A DNA stretch of 64,000 nt from Sphingomonas radiodurans (GTDB taxonomy: Bacteria > Pseudomonadota > Alphaproteobacteria > Sphingomonadales > Sphingomonadaceae): positions 1,426,001 through 1,490,000 of the forward strand of contig NZ_CP086594.1 in the NCBI RefSeq assembly GCF_020866845.1, read 5' to 3'. The translations under genes were made by a program, and so were the position numbers. This document shows positions 8,818-17,902 of the stretch, one piece after another. Below the pieces are notes generated by a model that was given only the letters and a program-made list of their open reading frames with translations, searched no databases and was not told where the DNA came from. Each line of letters starts with the position of its first letter. The first letter of the stretch is position 1.

Positions 8818-9603
8818 TTACTCCTTGTCTGACCCGGGCTCGGCCATGCCGCGATGCAATTGCGCCAACACCGCTTGCGGTACGACGCCGGACGCGAGCA
8901 CCTGCAACTTGTTCGCGATGCCAGACACGATGTGCCCCTTGCCGGCAATCAGCGCATCCCAGCCATCCTGCGCCACCGTCGCGGGATCGGCCTTCGCCTC
9001 GCTCTTCCCCACCGGCGTGTCGAGCATGTCGGCGCGGGCAAAGAATTCGGTGTCTACCGGCCCCGGCATCAGGGTCGTCAGCGTGACGCCGTCGACATCC
9101 TTGATCTCGTTGCGCAGCGCTTCGGTAAAGTTGTCGATGAACGCCTTGGTCGCGTTGTAGATCGCGTTAAAGCTGCCGGGGATGTAGCCCGCGATCGAAC
9201 CAGTAACGAGGATCTTGCCCGAATTGCGCGCGACCATTTGCTGCAATGCCTTCTGCAACAGATAGACGGTGCCGGTGACGTTGGTGTCGATCGAGTGGCG
9301 CCAGTCAGTGACGCTCTGATCTAGAAAAGCGCCGCCCTTGCTGTTGCCGGCATTCGCACACACTAGATCGATCGGGCGTCCGTTCGCGGCGGCAAGCACG
9401 CGATCGACGCCGTCGATCGTCGACAGATCGGCCTCGACCGATTGAACCTGCGTGCCGAACTGCTCGAAATCGCGCGCCGCGGCGTCGATCAGCGGTTCGT
9501 TGGCGACGACGATCAAATCGTATCCTTCGCGCCCGGCGATGGAGGCGAGCTCAAAGCCGATTCCGGTCGATGCACCGGTAATGATGGCAAGTTTATTGGC
9601 CAT
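8818..9603 (-). CDS. Short-chain dehydrogenase/reductase (SDR)
   Basis: A 261-residue classical SDR. The Rossmann loop TGASTGIG (residues 9-16), NAG motif (84-86), Asn108, catalytic Ser136, Tyr149 and Lys153 are all present, so it should be an active NAD(P)-dependent oxidoreductase. The start at 9603 follows a clear GAGGAG ribosome site. It is the third gene of a minus-strand operon behind an SRPBCC protein and a zinc alcohol dehydrogenase, 11 bp after the latter. The EcfG-type promoter upstream of the operon points to induction in the general stress response. The substrate is not predictable. Confidence 0.9.
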   Translation of the reverse strand: MANKLAIITGASTGIGFELASIAGREGYDLIVVANEPLIDAAARDFEQFGTQVQSVEADLSTIDGVDRVLAAANGRPIDLVCANAGNSKGGAFLDQSVTDWRHSIDTNVTGTVYLLQKALQQMVARNSGKILVTGSIAGYIPGSFNAIYNATKAFIDNFTEALRNEIKDVDGVTLTTLMPGPVDTEFFARADMLDTPVGKSEAKADPATVAQDGWDALIAGKGHIVSGIANKLQVLASGVVPQAVLAQLHRGMAEPGSDKE

Positions 9604-9614
9604 GGTATCGCTCC

Positions 9615-10805
9615 TCAAAGGGTAACGCGGTCGAGCCCGGGCTTCAGCACGACCTTCGTCACCTCGTTCTGCTGGTTCTTGAACATGCTGTAGCCGTCGG
9701 GCGCATTTTCGAGCGGCAGCGTGTGGCTGATCAGGAAGGTCGTATCGATCGTCCCTTCCATGATCGCGTTGAGCAACGCGGGCATGTAATGTTGGACGTG
9801 CGTCTGCCCGGTCTTGAGCGTCAGGCCCTTTTCCATGAACGCGCCGAGCGGAAACTTGTCGACGAACCCGCCATAGACCGCAGGCATCGAGATGCGCCCG
9901 CCCTTGCGGCACGCGATGATCGCTTGCCGGATCGAGTGGATGCGATCCGTGCCGAGGAAAGTCGATGCCTTGATCTGATCGACGATGTTGTCGACAAACA
10001 TGCCGTGCGCTTCGAGCCCGACCGAATCGATGCAGGCGTCCGGACCGATCCCGCCGGTCATTTCCATCAGTGCTTCGTAGGTCGCGCTTTCCTCGAAGTT
10101 GATCGTCTCCGCGCCGAACTTCTTGGCGAGCTCCAGCCGATGCGGGAAATGATCGATCGCGATCACGCGCGCTGCACCCATCAGAAACGCCGACTGCACC
10201 GCGAAAAGCCCGACCGGACCGCAGCCCCATACCGCGACCGTATCGCCCGGTTCGATGCCGGCATTCTCCGCCGCCATCCAGCCAGTCGGCAGGATGTCCG
10301 ACAGGAACAGCACCTGCTCGTCCGGCACGCCATCGGGAACGACGATCGGGCCGACGTCGCTGAACGGCACGCGGACATATTCCGCCTGCCCGCCCGAATA
10401 GCCTCCGGTCATATGGCTATAGCCGAAGAGCCCGCTCATCGGCTGGCCGTAAATCGTCTGCGCGATATCCTGATTGTCGGCCGGCAGGCCATTGTCGCAC
10501 GCCGAATATTGATGCTTGCCGCAATGGAAGCACGAGCCGCAGGCGATGGTGAACGGCACCACGACGCGCTGGCCCTTCTTCAGGGTCGACTTGGGGCCCG
10601 TCTCGACAACCTCACCCATGAACTCATGGCCGAGAATGTCGCCCGACTGCATCGTCGGGATGTAATTGTCGTAGAGATGAAGGTCAGAACCGCAGATCGC
10701 CGTCGAAGTGACCTTGATGATCGCGTCACGCGGATTGAGGATTTCGGGATCGTCGACCGTATCGACGCGCACGTCGTGCTTCCCGTGCCAGGCCAGAGCG
10801 CGCAT
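9615..10805 (-). CDS. Zinc-dependent alcohol dehydrogenase (MDR family, formaldehyde dehydrogenase-like)
   Basis: A 396-residue medium-chain dehydrogenase. The catalytic zinc site is visible as Cys38 (ICGSDLH) and His60-Glu61 (LGHEF); the structural zinc site as Cys89, 92, 95 and 103 in [15 protein letters not shown]. The NAD domain has [11 protein letters not shown] and ends its second strand in IDHFPHR, the Asp favouring NAD. Length and the long insert after the structural zinc resemble glutathione-independent formaldehyde dehydrogenase. Its ATG overlaps the stop of the SRPBCC gene (TGATG), so the two are co-translated. Probably an aldehyde/alcohol detoxification enzyme made under stress. 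Confidence 0.9.
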   Translation of the reverse strand: MRALAWHGKHDVRVDTVDDPEILNPRDAIIKVTSTAICGSDLHLYDNYIPTMQSGDILGHEFMGEVVETGPKSTLKKGQRVVVPFTIACGSCFHCGKHQYSACDNGLPADNQDIAQTIYGQPMSGLFGYSHMTGGYSGGQAEYVRVPFSDVGPIVVPDGVPDEQVLFLSDILPTGWMAAENAGIEPGDTVAVWGCGPVGLFAVQSAFLMGAARVIAIDHFPHRLELAKKFGAETINFEESATYEALMEMTGGIGPDACIDSVGLEAHGMFVDNIVDQIKASTFLGTDRIHSIRQAIIACRKGGRISMPAVYGGFVDKFPLGAFMEKGLTLKTGQTHVQHYMPALLNAIMEGTIDTTFLISHTLPLENAPDGYSMFKNQQNEVTKVVLKPGLDRVTL

Positions 10806-11428
10806 CAGTTCTTCCCTTCGTCGAGCAGGCGCTGGTTGCGCGCGCCGGTGGCGATCTCGCCGGTTTCCATGAGTTGCTTGAAGCGGCGCAGATCACGCCG
10901 CGCCTGGATCGCCGGTTCGCGCTGGAACATCTTGGCGATCACCTTGCCGATGATGCCGGCGGGTGGATCGTAGAGGATCGTCGCGGTGACGATCGTCCCG
11001 CGATCGCCCTGCGCGTCGCGGAAATCGACCCGGCCGCTGTTCGGCACATCTGCGCCTTCTTCCGATGCCCAGGCGATGTATTCGCCCTCACGCTCATCGG
11101 TGATCGCAGCGGTCCATTCGACGGTGGTGCCGCCTGGCGCCTTTACCACCCAGTGCGTGCGGCGATCATCCAGCGGTTCGATCCGCTCGACATTCTCCAT
11201 GAAGGTCGCGAGCCTGGGGAAGTCGCGCCAGTAAGCGTATAGCTCTGCGCGCGGCTTGTTGATCGTCACCGTGCGGCCGACCAACGTGTCAGCGTTGCCG
11301 TCCGCGGGCGCGTCGATCAAGCTGCCGGTGGCAGCTTCGACGGCGTCGGATCTGTTCTTGGTAGTCGTGACCGGCGAATCATCCGCCTGTCCGTTTTCTA
11401 TGCTGGTCTGGTGGATCGTATCGGCCAT
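10805..11428 (-). CDS. SRPBCC-family protein (polyketide cyclase/COQ10-like fold)
   Basis: A 207-residue protein. The first ~50 residues are polar and probably disordered; residues ~55-180 form a START-like helix-grip domain ([20 protein letters not shown] near the start, then [17 protein letters not shown]). Such domains bind hydrophobic ligands; the function is unknown. The start at 11428 is preferred because AGGAGG at 11434-11439 sits 5 nt upstream and the EcfG promoter lies just beyond. It is the first gene of the three-gene stress operon with the alcohol dehydrogenase and SDR. Confidence 0.82.
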   Translation of the reverse strand: MADTIHQTSIENGQADDSPVTTTKNRSDAVEAATGSLIDAPADGNADTLVGRTVTINKPRAELYAYWRDFPRLATFMENVERIEPLDDRRTHWVVKAPGGTTVEWTAAITDEREGEYIAWASEEGADVPNSGRVDFRDAQGDRGTIVTATILYDPPAGIIGKVIAKMFQREPAIQARRDLRRFKQLMETGEIATGARNQRLLDEGKN

Positions 11429-11453
11429 GCCATCCTCCTGAAGATGACGCCTC

Positions 11454-11479
11454 AACGACGCGTGCGACGCGGCCGTTCC
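11454..11479 (-). promoter_or_regulatory. EcfG (general stress response) promoter
   Basis: On the minus strand GGAAC (complement of 11475-11479) is separated by exactly 17 nt from CGTT (complement of 11454-11457), the consensus of the alphaproteobacterial general stress sigma factor EcfG (GGAAC-N16/17-CGTT). Transcription would start ~20 nt before the SRPBCC ATG at 11428, leaving room for the AGGAGG ribosome site. It should drive the SRPBCC-ADH-SDR operon. Confidence 0.8.
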
Positions 11480-11557
11480 GAAAACAGCCTTGTTGCAGGC
11501 CAGATATTCCGAGAAAATCGCTTTTCTTAAAATAGGTTAGGTACTGAGCCTCGACAC

Positions 11558-12505
11558 CTAGCCGTGCAGGGCGCGGCGCAGCGCCTCGCGGCTGTCGCGG
11601 TTCGACTGCTGCGCGGTGCGCGCGCCCGGCACGAGATTGAAGGCGTGGAACGCGCCGGGATAGACGTGCAACTCGGTCGGCACACCGGCCGCGATCAGCC
11701 GCCGCGCGTACAGCAGATCCTCGTCGACGAAGAGATCGAGCGCACCGGTCGAAATGAACGTCGGCGGCAGGCCGGCGAGATCGGTGGCGCGCGCGGCGGC
11801 GGCGTAGGGCGATACGTCCGCGCCGCCGGGGGCGTGGCCGAGCAGCGCGGTCCAGCCGAACACGTTCTTGGCGCGGTTCCAGATGAACTCGCCCGCGGTC
11901 GGGTGCGGCGGCTCAGTACAGGTGCGATCGTCGATCATTGGGTAAATCAGATGCTGGAACGCCAGCGCATGCTCGCCGCGATCACGCGCGAGCAGCGCCA
12001 GCCCAGCGGCCAGCCCGCCGCCCGCGCTTTCGCCCATCACGCCGATGCGCGTGCGATCGAGCCCCAGCGCGTCTGCCTCGCGCATCACGAAATCGAGCGC
12101 GGCGTAGCAATCCTCGACATTGCCGGGGAAGCACGTCTCGGGCGCAAGGCGATAATCGACCGAGACAATCGCGCAGGCGAGGTCCGCCGCCAGCGCGCGG
12201 TGAATGTCGGTCAGTTCGCTAGCCTTGCCCGCGACATACCCGCCGCCATGAAGGTGCAGGATGCACGGCAGCGCACCATCGGCGCCGTTCGCGCGATACA
12301 CATGGAGCGGCACGGCAGGCGCTCCGTCGCGTCCAGGCGCCTCCATCCGATCGAACCGGACATCGACCGGTGGGGCGGGCGGGCGCGGCAGCGAGCGAGC
12401 GCGGATTGCCGGCAGCATTTCCACGCTCAGCTCGACGTTGGGCCAAGCGTCGAGCAGCGGCGCGAGTTCGGGATCGACGAGGTGCCGGGTATCGAGCGTT
12501 GCCAT
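11558..12505 (-). CDS. Alpha/beta hydrolase, hormone-sensitive-lipase-family esterase
   Basis: A 315-residue esterase. The oxyanion motif HGGG lies at residues 86-89, the nucleophile Ser160 in GESAGG, and the rest of the triad is Asp257 (GALDLF) and His287 (GAFHAF). The N-terminal cap region and length are typical of family IV (HSL) carboxylesterases. No signal peptide is visible, so it should act in the cytoplasm on short or medium chain esters. It is divergent from the DUF188 gene, with a 111-bp intergenic region holding no clear promoter motif. Confidence 0.9.
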   Translation of the reverse strand: MATLDTRHLVDPELAPLLDAWPNVELSVEMLPAIRARSLPRPPAPPVDVRFDRMEAPGRDGAPAVPLHVYRANGADGALPCILHLHGGGYVAGKASELTDIHRALAADLACAIVSVDYRLAPETCFPGNVEDCYAALDFVMREADALGLDRTRIGVMGESAGGGLAAGLALLARDRGEHALAFQHLIYPMIDDRTCTEPPHPTAGEFIWNRAKNVFGWTALLGHAPGGADVSPYAAAARATDLAGLPPTFISTGALDLFVDEDLLYARRLIAAGVPTELHVYPGAFHAFNLVPGARTAQQSNRDSREALRRALHG

Positions 12506-12616
12506 GGTTGGTCATCCTCATCCTGTTATGCCAGCCATCTTTCCACCGGCGTGAGCGGCGGGCAAGCTCGAGCACCGACGCTTCGCGCGGCGCACGTGAT
12601 GTGGCAGAGCGGCGCG

Positions 12617-13075
12617 ATGCTCTCACCGCAGATTCTCGTCGATGCCGATGCTTGCCCGGTGAAGGACGAGGTGTATCGCGTCGCGTATCGGCTAAACGTG
12701 CCCGTAACGATCGTCAGCAATGCGCATTTCCGGGTGCCGGCGCACCCGCTGATCGCGCGCGTGGTGGTGGATAGCGGATTCGATGCGGCCGATGACTGGA
12801 TCGCCGAGCGCGCTGATGCCGCCGCAGTCGTCGTTACCGCGGATATCCTGCTCGCGGATCGTTGCTTGAAGGCGGGCGCCACCGTCATCGCGCCGAACGG
12901 CAAGTCGTTCACCAGCAGCTCGATCGGCAATGCCGTGGCGGTGCGCGCGATCATGAGCGATCTGCGGGCGGGGGGTGATCGGATCGGGGGGCCGGCGCCG
13001 TTTGCGAAGGAGGATCGATCGCGGTTCTTGTCAGCGCTCGACGGTGCGCTCACGAAGCTGCTCCGCAACGCCTAG
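12617..13075 (+). CDS. YaiI/YqxD family DUF188 protein
   Basis: A 152-residue protein of the conserved DUF188 family, whose members have a PIN-like nuclease-like fold but no established function. The start LVDADACPVKDEVYRVAYR, the middle DSGFDAADDWIAE and VVTADILLADRCLKAGATV, and NGKSFTSSSIG are family signatures with several conserved acidic residues. The ATG at 12617 gives the usual family length; an ATG at 12599 would add six residues. It converges on copB with a 4-bp overlap of the 3' ends. Confidence 0.9.
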   Translation: MLSPQILVDADACPVKDEVYRVAYRLNVPVTIVSNAHFRVPAHPLIARVVVDSGFDAADDWIAERADAAAVVVTADILLADRCLKAGATVIAPNGKSFTSSSIGNAVAVRAIMSDLRAGGDRIGGPAPFAKEDRSRFLSALDGALTKLLRNA

Positions 13076-13944
13076 AACCAGGTGCGCACGCCTAGTGCCA
13101 GGGCAAAGCCGCCGGTGCTTTCGCCATCCGCGCGCGCGAACCGCGCGGTGTTTCCGAACCGGCGTTCCCACGATACGCCGACATAAGGCGCAAATTCGCG
13201 CGCGATTTCATAGCGCAAGCGCACGCCTACTTCGGCCTGCGACAGGCCGGCGCCAATCCGGCTGGCGGGCATGTCCTGCGCCGCGAGGTTCACCTCGACG
13301 CGTGGCTGGAGGATGGCGCGTTGGGTGAGGCGTTGGTCGTACCAGGCTTCGGCGCGGGCCAGCACATCGCCTTTGTCGGAGAGGAACAGGGTGGCTTCGA
13401 CGTCGAACCAATAGGGCGCGAGGCCCTCCACGCCGACTGCGGCGTAGGTACGGCGCGGGCCGGCGGCGAGATCCTGGCGGACACCGGCCAGCAGATTCCA
13501 GTACGGATCGAGCGCGCGGGCGTAGAGCGCCTGGACTTCCGCGGCCTCGACGCGCTCGCGAAAAATGCCCTCTCCTTCGGACTTTACGACGAGGCGATCG
13601 CGATCACCGCCGAACCAGCCCTCGCCATCCCAGCGATATCCATCACGCCCGTTGCGGATCTGGACCTCGGCGAGATTGAAGAAGACCTGGCCGAATTGCA
13701 TCCCGCCATGTTCCTTGCGCATCGCGCGATCGGCGGCCGCGACGGCGGCCGGATCGTAGAAGCGGGCGGCGGCGCGATCGGTCGGCGGGGGCGGTGGGGA
13801 GGCATTTCCCGGGGCCGGATCGGGGCTTTTCGGGGCGGAATCTACCGGAGCGACATTGCAATGCCCCATCGCGGCATGTTCGGGAGCGCAGGTAGCGGGG
13901 ATCTGCGGGACAGCTGCCGCGAGCGCCATCGCCAGCACGATCAT
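13072..13944 (-). CDS. copB: Copper resistance protein B (CopB/PcoB)
   Basis: A 290-residue outer-membrane-type copper protein. A signal peptide (residues ~1-18) is followed by CAPEHAAMGHC (19-29), a Cys/His/Met-rich potential copper site, a Pro-rich stretch, and then the CopB domain with alternating beta-barrel strands ending in the aromatic residue TWF. The long methionine-rich N-terminal region of Pseudomonas CopB is missing. Its ATG overlaps the copA stop (ATGA), so it is the second gene of a copAB operon. Expected role: periplasmic/outer-membrane copper sequestration. Confidence 0.88.
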   Translation of the reverse strand: MIVLAMALAAAVPQIPATCAPEHAAMGHCNVAPVDSAPKSPDPAPGNASPPPPPTDRAAARFYDPAAVAAADRAMRKEHGGMQFGQVFFNLAEVQIRNGRDGYRWDGEGWFGGDRDRLVVKSEGEGIFRERVEAAEVQALYARALDPYWNLLAGVRQDLAAGPRRTYAAVGVEGLAPYWFDVEATLFLSDKGDVLARAEAWYDQRLTQRAILQPRVEVNLAAQDMPASRIGAGLSQAEVGVRLRYEIAREFAPYVGVSWERRFGNTARFARADGESTGGFALALGVRTWF

Positions 13945-15698
13945 GCCGCCGGCTCCGCACGAACGGTGACGACCTGCATCATGCCGGCATGCATGTGATA
14001 CAGCAGGTGGCAGTGGAACGCCCAGTCGCCGACCGCGTCCGCGGTGAGATCGAAGGTGACGGTGCCGCCTGGCGCGACGTTCACGGTGTGCTTGCGCGGG
14101 GCGTGATCGCCGTGGCCGGTGACCAGCTCGAAATAATGGCCGTGCAGGTGGATCGGGTGCGCCATCATCGTATCGTTGACGAGCGTGACGCGGACGCGCT
14201 CGCCGGCGCGGAACGGGATCGGCGCCGTCACCTCGTTCAGCTTCACCCCGTCGAACGCCCACATATAGCGTTCCATGTTGCCGGTGAGGTGGATGCGGAG
14301 CTGCCGCGAAGGGACGCGCACGTCGGGGTTGCGCGCGACCGCGACGAGATCGCGGTACACGAGCACGCGATGGCCGGCGTCGGCAAGGCCCTGCGGCGGC
14401 TCGCCGGTGCGGTCGACCGGCATCGGCGAGATCGTCTGGACCGTCGGCGTGCGGGGCAATTCGGGCGCGTTGGCGAAATCGCGCATGCTGTGATCCATCG
14501 CCATCCCGCCCGACGGCGTGCAATGCCCCATCGCGGCGTGCTCCGGCGGGCAGGCGGCGTCGCCAGCGCCGTGATCCACGCCGGCCATTCCGCCCATGCC
14601 CATGTCCTTCATCGTCGCGAGCGGGCGGCGACGCAACGCGGGGACGGCGGCAACCATGCCGGCGCGCGGGGCAAGCGTGGCACGGCCCATGCCGGAGCGA
14701 TCGGACGCCTCGGCCACCAGCGTATAGGCGAGTGCCTCGACGGGCTCGACGATCACGTCATAGGTTTCGGCCACGCCGATCTGGAATTCGTCGACCGCGA
14801 CCGGGCGCACGTCCAGACCGTCGGCCTGGACGATCGTAAGCTTCAGCCCCGGGATGCGGACGTTGAAGATCGTCATCGCCGAGGCGTTGACGACGCGCAG
14901 CCGCACCCGCTCGCCCGGCGCGAACAGCGCGGTCCAGTTATCCGCCGGGCCGTAGCCGTTGACGAGAAAAGTGTACGTCGATCCCGTCACGTCCGACACA
15001 TCGGTCGGGTCCATCCGCATCGCGCCCCATTCGGCGCGTTCCTTCGCCGTCTGGCCGCGGCCGGCGAGCATCCCGCCGAGCGTTTGCTTCTGGAAATTGA
15101 AATAGCCGCCCTGCAGCTTCAGCCGGCGGAAGATCGCGTGCGGATGCAGCGGCGAATGATCCGACAGGACGATCACATGCTCGCGATCCGAGGCGATCGG
15201 ATCGGGGCCCTCGGGATCGATCACGAGCGGACCGTAATGCCCCATCTGTTCCTGCAGCCCCGAGTGGCTGTGATACCAATAGGTGCCGGCCTGGAGCAGC
15301 GGAAATTCGTAGGTGAAGGTGGTGCCGGGGCGGATGCCGGGAAAGCTGATCCCCGGCACGCCATCCATCTGGAACGGCACCAGCAGGCCGTGCCAGTGGA
15401 TCGACGTATCCTCGGCCAGCCGATTGGTGACCGACAATCGCGCGGTCTGCCCCTGCCGCAGCCGGATCAGCGGCGCGGGCACGGTGCCGTTGATGGCGAT
15501 CGCGTGGCTGCGCTTGCCATCGATCGTCATCGCATGATGCGCGACGGTGAGCGCGACATCGGGACCGGTGAGCGTCGGCAGCGGCGTGGCGATCCCGGCC
15601 GAAACCGGCTGCGCCCAGGCCGGCATCCACGGCAGCGCCACCCCGCCAGAAGCGAGGGTAGCATCGCGCAGGAACTGGCGGCGGGTGGGACGTGTCAT
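13941..15698 (-). CDS. copA: Copper resistance multicopper oxidase CopA (PcoA family)
   Basis: A 585-residue periplasmic multicopper oxidase with a Tat signal (RRQFLRDATLASGG). All copper-ligand segments are present: IHWHGLL and YWYHSHSG in the first cupredoxin domain, HPIHLHGHYFELV and WAFHCHLLYHMHAGM in the last. A Met/His-rich loop around residues 370-400 contains CPPEHAAMGHC, nearly the same as a motif in CopB. It probably oxidises Cu(I) to less toxic Cu(II). It is the first gene of copAB; no copRS or cueR gene is seen nearby. Confidence 0.93.
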   Translation of the reverse strand: MTRPTRRQFLRDATLASGGVALPWMPAWAQPVSAGIATPLPTLTGPDVALTVAHHAMTIDGKRSHAIAINGTVPAPLIRLRQGQTARLSVTNRLAEDTSIHWHGLLVPFQMDGVPGISFPGIRPGTTFTYEFPLLQAGTYWYHSHSGLQEQMGHYGPLVIDPEGPDPIASDREHVIVLSDHSPLHPHAIFRRLKLQGGYFNFQKQTLGGMLAGRGQTAKERAEWGAMRMDPTDVSDVTGSTYTFLVNGYGPADNWTALFAPGERVRLRVVNASAMTIFNVRIPGLKLTIVQADGLDVRPVAVDEFQIGVAETYDVIVEPVEALAYTLVAEASDRSGMGRATLAPRAGMVAAVPALRRRPLATMKDMGMGGMAGVDHGAGDAACPPEHAAMGHCTPSGGMAMDHSMRDFANAPELPRTPTVQTISPMPVDRTGEPPQGLADAGHRVLVYRDLVAVARNPDVRVPSRQLRIHLTGNMERYMWAFDGVKLNEVTAPIPFRAGERVRVTLVNDTMMAHPIHLHGHYFELVTGHGDHAPRKHTVNVAPGGTVTFDLTADAVGDWAFHCHLLYHMHAGMMQVVTVRAEPAA

Positions 15699-15725
15699 CG
15701 AGGGTCCGGGTAGGGCACGCCGAGC

Positions 15726-15749
15726 GATAGCTCCTGCGAGGTGGCTATC
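15726..15749. promoter_or_regulatory. Inverted repeat upstream of copA
   Basis: GATAGC (15726-15731) and GCTATC (15744-15749) form a 6-bp inverted repeat with a 12-bp centre, 28 bp upstream of the copA start. It could be an operator for copper-responsive control or a leader hairpin. It does not match a CueR or CopR box that I recognise. Confidence 0.3.
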
Positions 15750-15822
15750 TCATGAACCACCCCGTCAACGCTTGAGACGCGACCGGCGTCGCGCAGGAAC
15801 CGACCGTAAACGGCACTAATCG

Positions 15823-16275
15823 TCACTTGCGCGTGATCTTCTTGATGACTCCCGAGAAGCTCATCACGGGATCGCCCGCGTCATCGATCAGCCCGCGCAC
15901 GAAGATCATGCTGCGACCCGCCTTCACCACCTCGCCGCGCGCAGTGAGCAAGCGATCGGCTCGGCCGGCGCCGACGAATTCGGCGTTCAGCGTCGCGGTG
16001 ACGCCGTGGAATTCGGGCAGCACGGCCGAGGCAAACATGAACAAGGCGAAATCGGCGAAGGTGAGCAGCGCGCCGCCATGCACGTTGCCACCGCCGTTGT
16101 TGTTCTTCGCCTCCGGCCGGAACCCGCAGACGATCGCGCCGGCATCGTCGTGGCGCGCATAGAATGGCCCGGCGTGATCCTCGAACGGATCGACGCTGGG
16201 CCAGCGCAGCCAGCCATCCCAGATGCCTTCGGTGACGGGGATCAGGCGCAGGCCGGTGGTTGGGGTGGTGTTCAA
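15823..16275 (-). CDS. PaaI-family hotdog thioesterase
   Basis: A ~150-residue hotdog protein. The family core is NNNGGGNVHGGALLTFADFA, with the Asn/His-Gly-Gly and Asp positions used by PaaI-type acyl-CoA thioesterases, followed by an ATLNAEFVGAGRAD strand pair. I place the start at the TTG (16275), 7 nt after an AGAGAG ribosome site. A longer in-frame start would translate the palindromic repeat at 16293-16377 into protein, which is unlikely. It stands alone between copA and the flippase gene. The acyl-CoA substrate is unknown. Confidence 0.8.
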   Translation of the reverse strand: MNTTPTTGLRLIPVTEGIWDGWLRWPSVDPFEDHAGPFYARHDDAGAIVCGFRPEAKNNNGGGNVHGGALLTFADFALFMFASAVLPEFHGVTATLNAEFVGAGRADRLLTARGEVVKAGRSMIFVRGLIDDAGDPVMSFSGVIKKITRK

Positions 16276-16292
16276 GATCGATACTCTCTTTC

Positions 16293-16377
16293 CGTCATCC
16301 CGGGCTCGACCCGGGATCCCGCTTCGTTGTCCCGGCCAGAAGAGAAAGCGGGACCCCGGGTCAAGCCCGGGGTGACG
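16293..16377. repeat. Long imperfect palindrome, dispersed intergenic repeat
   Basis: Two 32-nt arms (16293-16324 and 16346-16377) match at 29 of 32 positions as an inverted repeat around a 21-nt loop. The arms contain CGTCAYCCCGGGCTYGACCC. When translated this gives the HPGLDPGSR string seen in many over-extended sphingomonad gene models. It lies in the gap between the flippase and thioesterase genes and could form a strong RNA hairpin. Confidence 0.85.
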
Positions 16378-16384
16378 ATCCAAA

Positions 16385-17902
16385 TCAGCGCGTCGGCGCG
16401 CCAAGGTTGGGCAGCGTCGCCTCGTCGGCGCGTGGCATGCGGCGCAGCAGGGCGCGGTCGGCCGGGCCGGAGGCCCAATGCCACAGGATGAGGAGGTAGA
16501 CGATCGCGATCGACGGCACGCCGATCACGATCTCGGCCCACTCGAAACGCTTGGGCAAGGCGGTGAACGCGCCGCCGACCATGCCGGCGGCGAGCGCCGC
16601 CCATAATAGCGGCCAGCGCAGCGGCGAGACGGGCGCGGCGAGGATCTGGCGCAGCAGCCGCGCCTTGATCACCGAGGTGAGCGCGAGGCTCGCCATCAAC
16701 GCCACTGCCGGCCCAGCCGCCTGGGCATTGGTCGACCAGCCGAGCGCGCGCATCGCGAAGATCATCCCGATGCTGAGCACCACCTGGAACGCGAGCATCA
16801 CCGCCGAGATGATCAGATTGCGATGCCGCGCGATATAGACCAGCGCGGTCTCGCACACCGCCCCGGTCGAGGCGAGCGCTTCGGCGATCAGCAGGAAGGC
16901 GAGCGCCGCGGTGCCGACGACGAATTGCGGGCCGACCACCCCCATAACGGCCTCGCCGGGGATCGAGCCCATCAGCGCCAGCCCGACCTGCGCGGCGACG
17001 ATCCAGAAGGCGACCTGCCGAACCTGATTGGCGATCGCGGTGCGGTCCCCCGCGGCGAGGCTTTTGGTGATGACGGGGCCGAGGATCGGATCGAACGACG
17101 TCTTGAGCTTGGCCGGGATCGAGGCGACCTGCTGCGCCATATAATAGATGCCGACGATCTTGGGCTCGAACATCACCCCCAGGATGAAGCGATCGACGTT
17201 GCGCGTGCCCCATTCGAGCGCGTCGGCGCCGGCGATCGGCACGTTCTCGCGTGCGAGCGCCAGCAGCTCGGCGAAGTGTGGGGACCAGCCGCGCGGCCAG
17301 CCATAGCTGCGCAGCAGCGGCACGATCGATGCCACCAGCGCAGCGATCATCGACACCACATAGCTCAGCACCAGTCCGTCGCGCGTGGTGAAGAAGGCAA
17401 AGATCCAGGCCGCGATCGAGATCGTCCACGGCTCGACCACGGCGCGCGCGGTGACCGCCGCCTTGACGTTCAGCCGATACGCCAGCGCCGCGAGGCTGAC
17501 ATCGGACCAGGCGATCGCGAGGATGATCAGCGGCAACCAGCGATCGAGGCCAGTGATCGGCGTGTTGGGATACATCACCTGCGGGAAGGTGCACAGGATC
17601 GCGCTGGCGATCAGCGACAGGATGCCGGCGACCGCCATGCCATCGAAGACGACATGGACGTGCGGTCGATCGGTGCGGCTGAGCGCTTGCGCGAGGCCGC
17701 GCTTGAGCCCGAGCGTGGCGACAAGCGCGGCAAGCTCCACCACCACGACCGCGATGGCGAAGCGCCCGACGAGATCGGGGCCGTAGAGCCGGCCGGCGAT
17801 GAACAGGAAGGGGATCCGCGCTGCGAGCCGAAGGATGAAGCCGGCGATGTTGGTGCGGCCGCCCTTGGCGAGTTGCGCGATATCCTGCGTGGTTTCAGGC
17901 AA
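16385..17902 (-). CDS. Wzx-type polysaccharide flippase / lipopolysaccharide biosynthesis membrane protein
   Basis: A 505-residue protein with about 12-14 hydrophobic segments across its length and the MATE/MVF-like arrangement of Wzx flippases: an N-terminal GRTNIAGFILRLAARIPF segment with a charged residue in the first helix, and DALEWGTRNVDRFILG in the middle, typical of polysaccharide biosynthesis proteins. It probably flips a lipid-linked sugar unit across the inner membrane. It lies ~8 kb from the main EPS genes with unrelated genes between. It is not obviously in an operon; polA lies 124 bp upstream in the same direction. Confidence 0.85.
   Translation of the reverse strand: MPETTQDIAQLAKGGRTNIAGFILRLAARIPFLFIAGRLYGPDLVGRFAIAVVVVELAALVATLGLKRGLAQALSRTDRPHVHVVFDGMAVAGILSLIASAILCTFPQVMYPNTPITGLDRWLPLIILAIAWSDVSLAALAYRLNVKAAVTARAVVEPWTISIAAWIFAFFTTRDGLVLSYVVSMIAALVASIVPLLRSYGWPRGWSPHFAELLALARENVPIAGADALEWGTRNVDRFILGVMFEPKIVGIYYMAQQVASIPAKLKTSFDPILGPVITKSLAAGDRTAIANQVRQVAFWIVAAQVGLALMGSIPGEAVMGVVGPQFVVGTAALAFLLIAEALASTGAVCETALVYIARHRNLIISAVMLAFQVVLSIGMIFAMRALGWSTNAQAAGPAVALMASLALTSVIKARLLRQILAAPVSPLRWPLLWAALAAGMVGGAFTALPKRFEWAEIVIGVPSIAIVYLLILWHWASGPADRALLRRMPRADEATLPNLGAPTR

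Noticed and set aside
11564..12616. Plus-strand extension of the DUF188 gene across the esterase gene
   Set aside because: The extension is antisense to a clear HSL-family esterase; DUF188 proteins are about 150 residues.
13989..15713. A 574-codon plus-strand frame opposite copA
   Set aside because: CopA copper-site motifs are all present on the minus strand; the antisense frame has no family match.
15791..15820. GGAAC upstream of the thioesterase/copA gap, considered as an EcfG -35 element
   Set aside because: No CGTT occurs at 16 or 17 nt, and the strand points into the end of the thioesterase gene.
16276..16404. Longer N-terminus for the thioesterase
   Set aside because: The extra residues are a translation of the dispersed palindrome (HPGLDPGSR string) and do not belong to the hotdog fold; a TTG with a ribosome site lies downstream.
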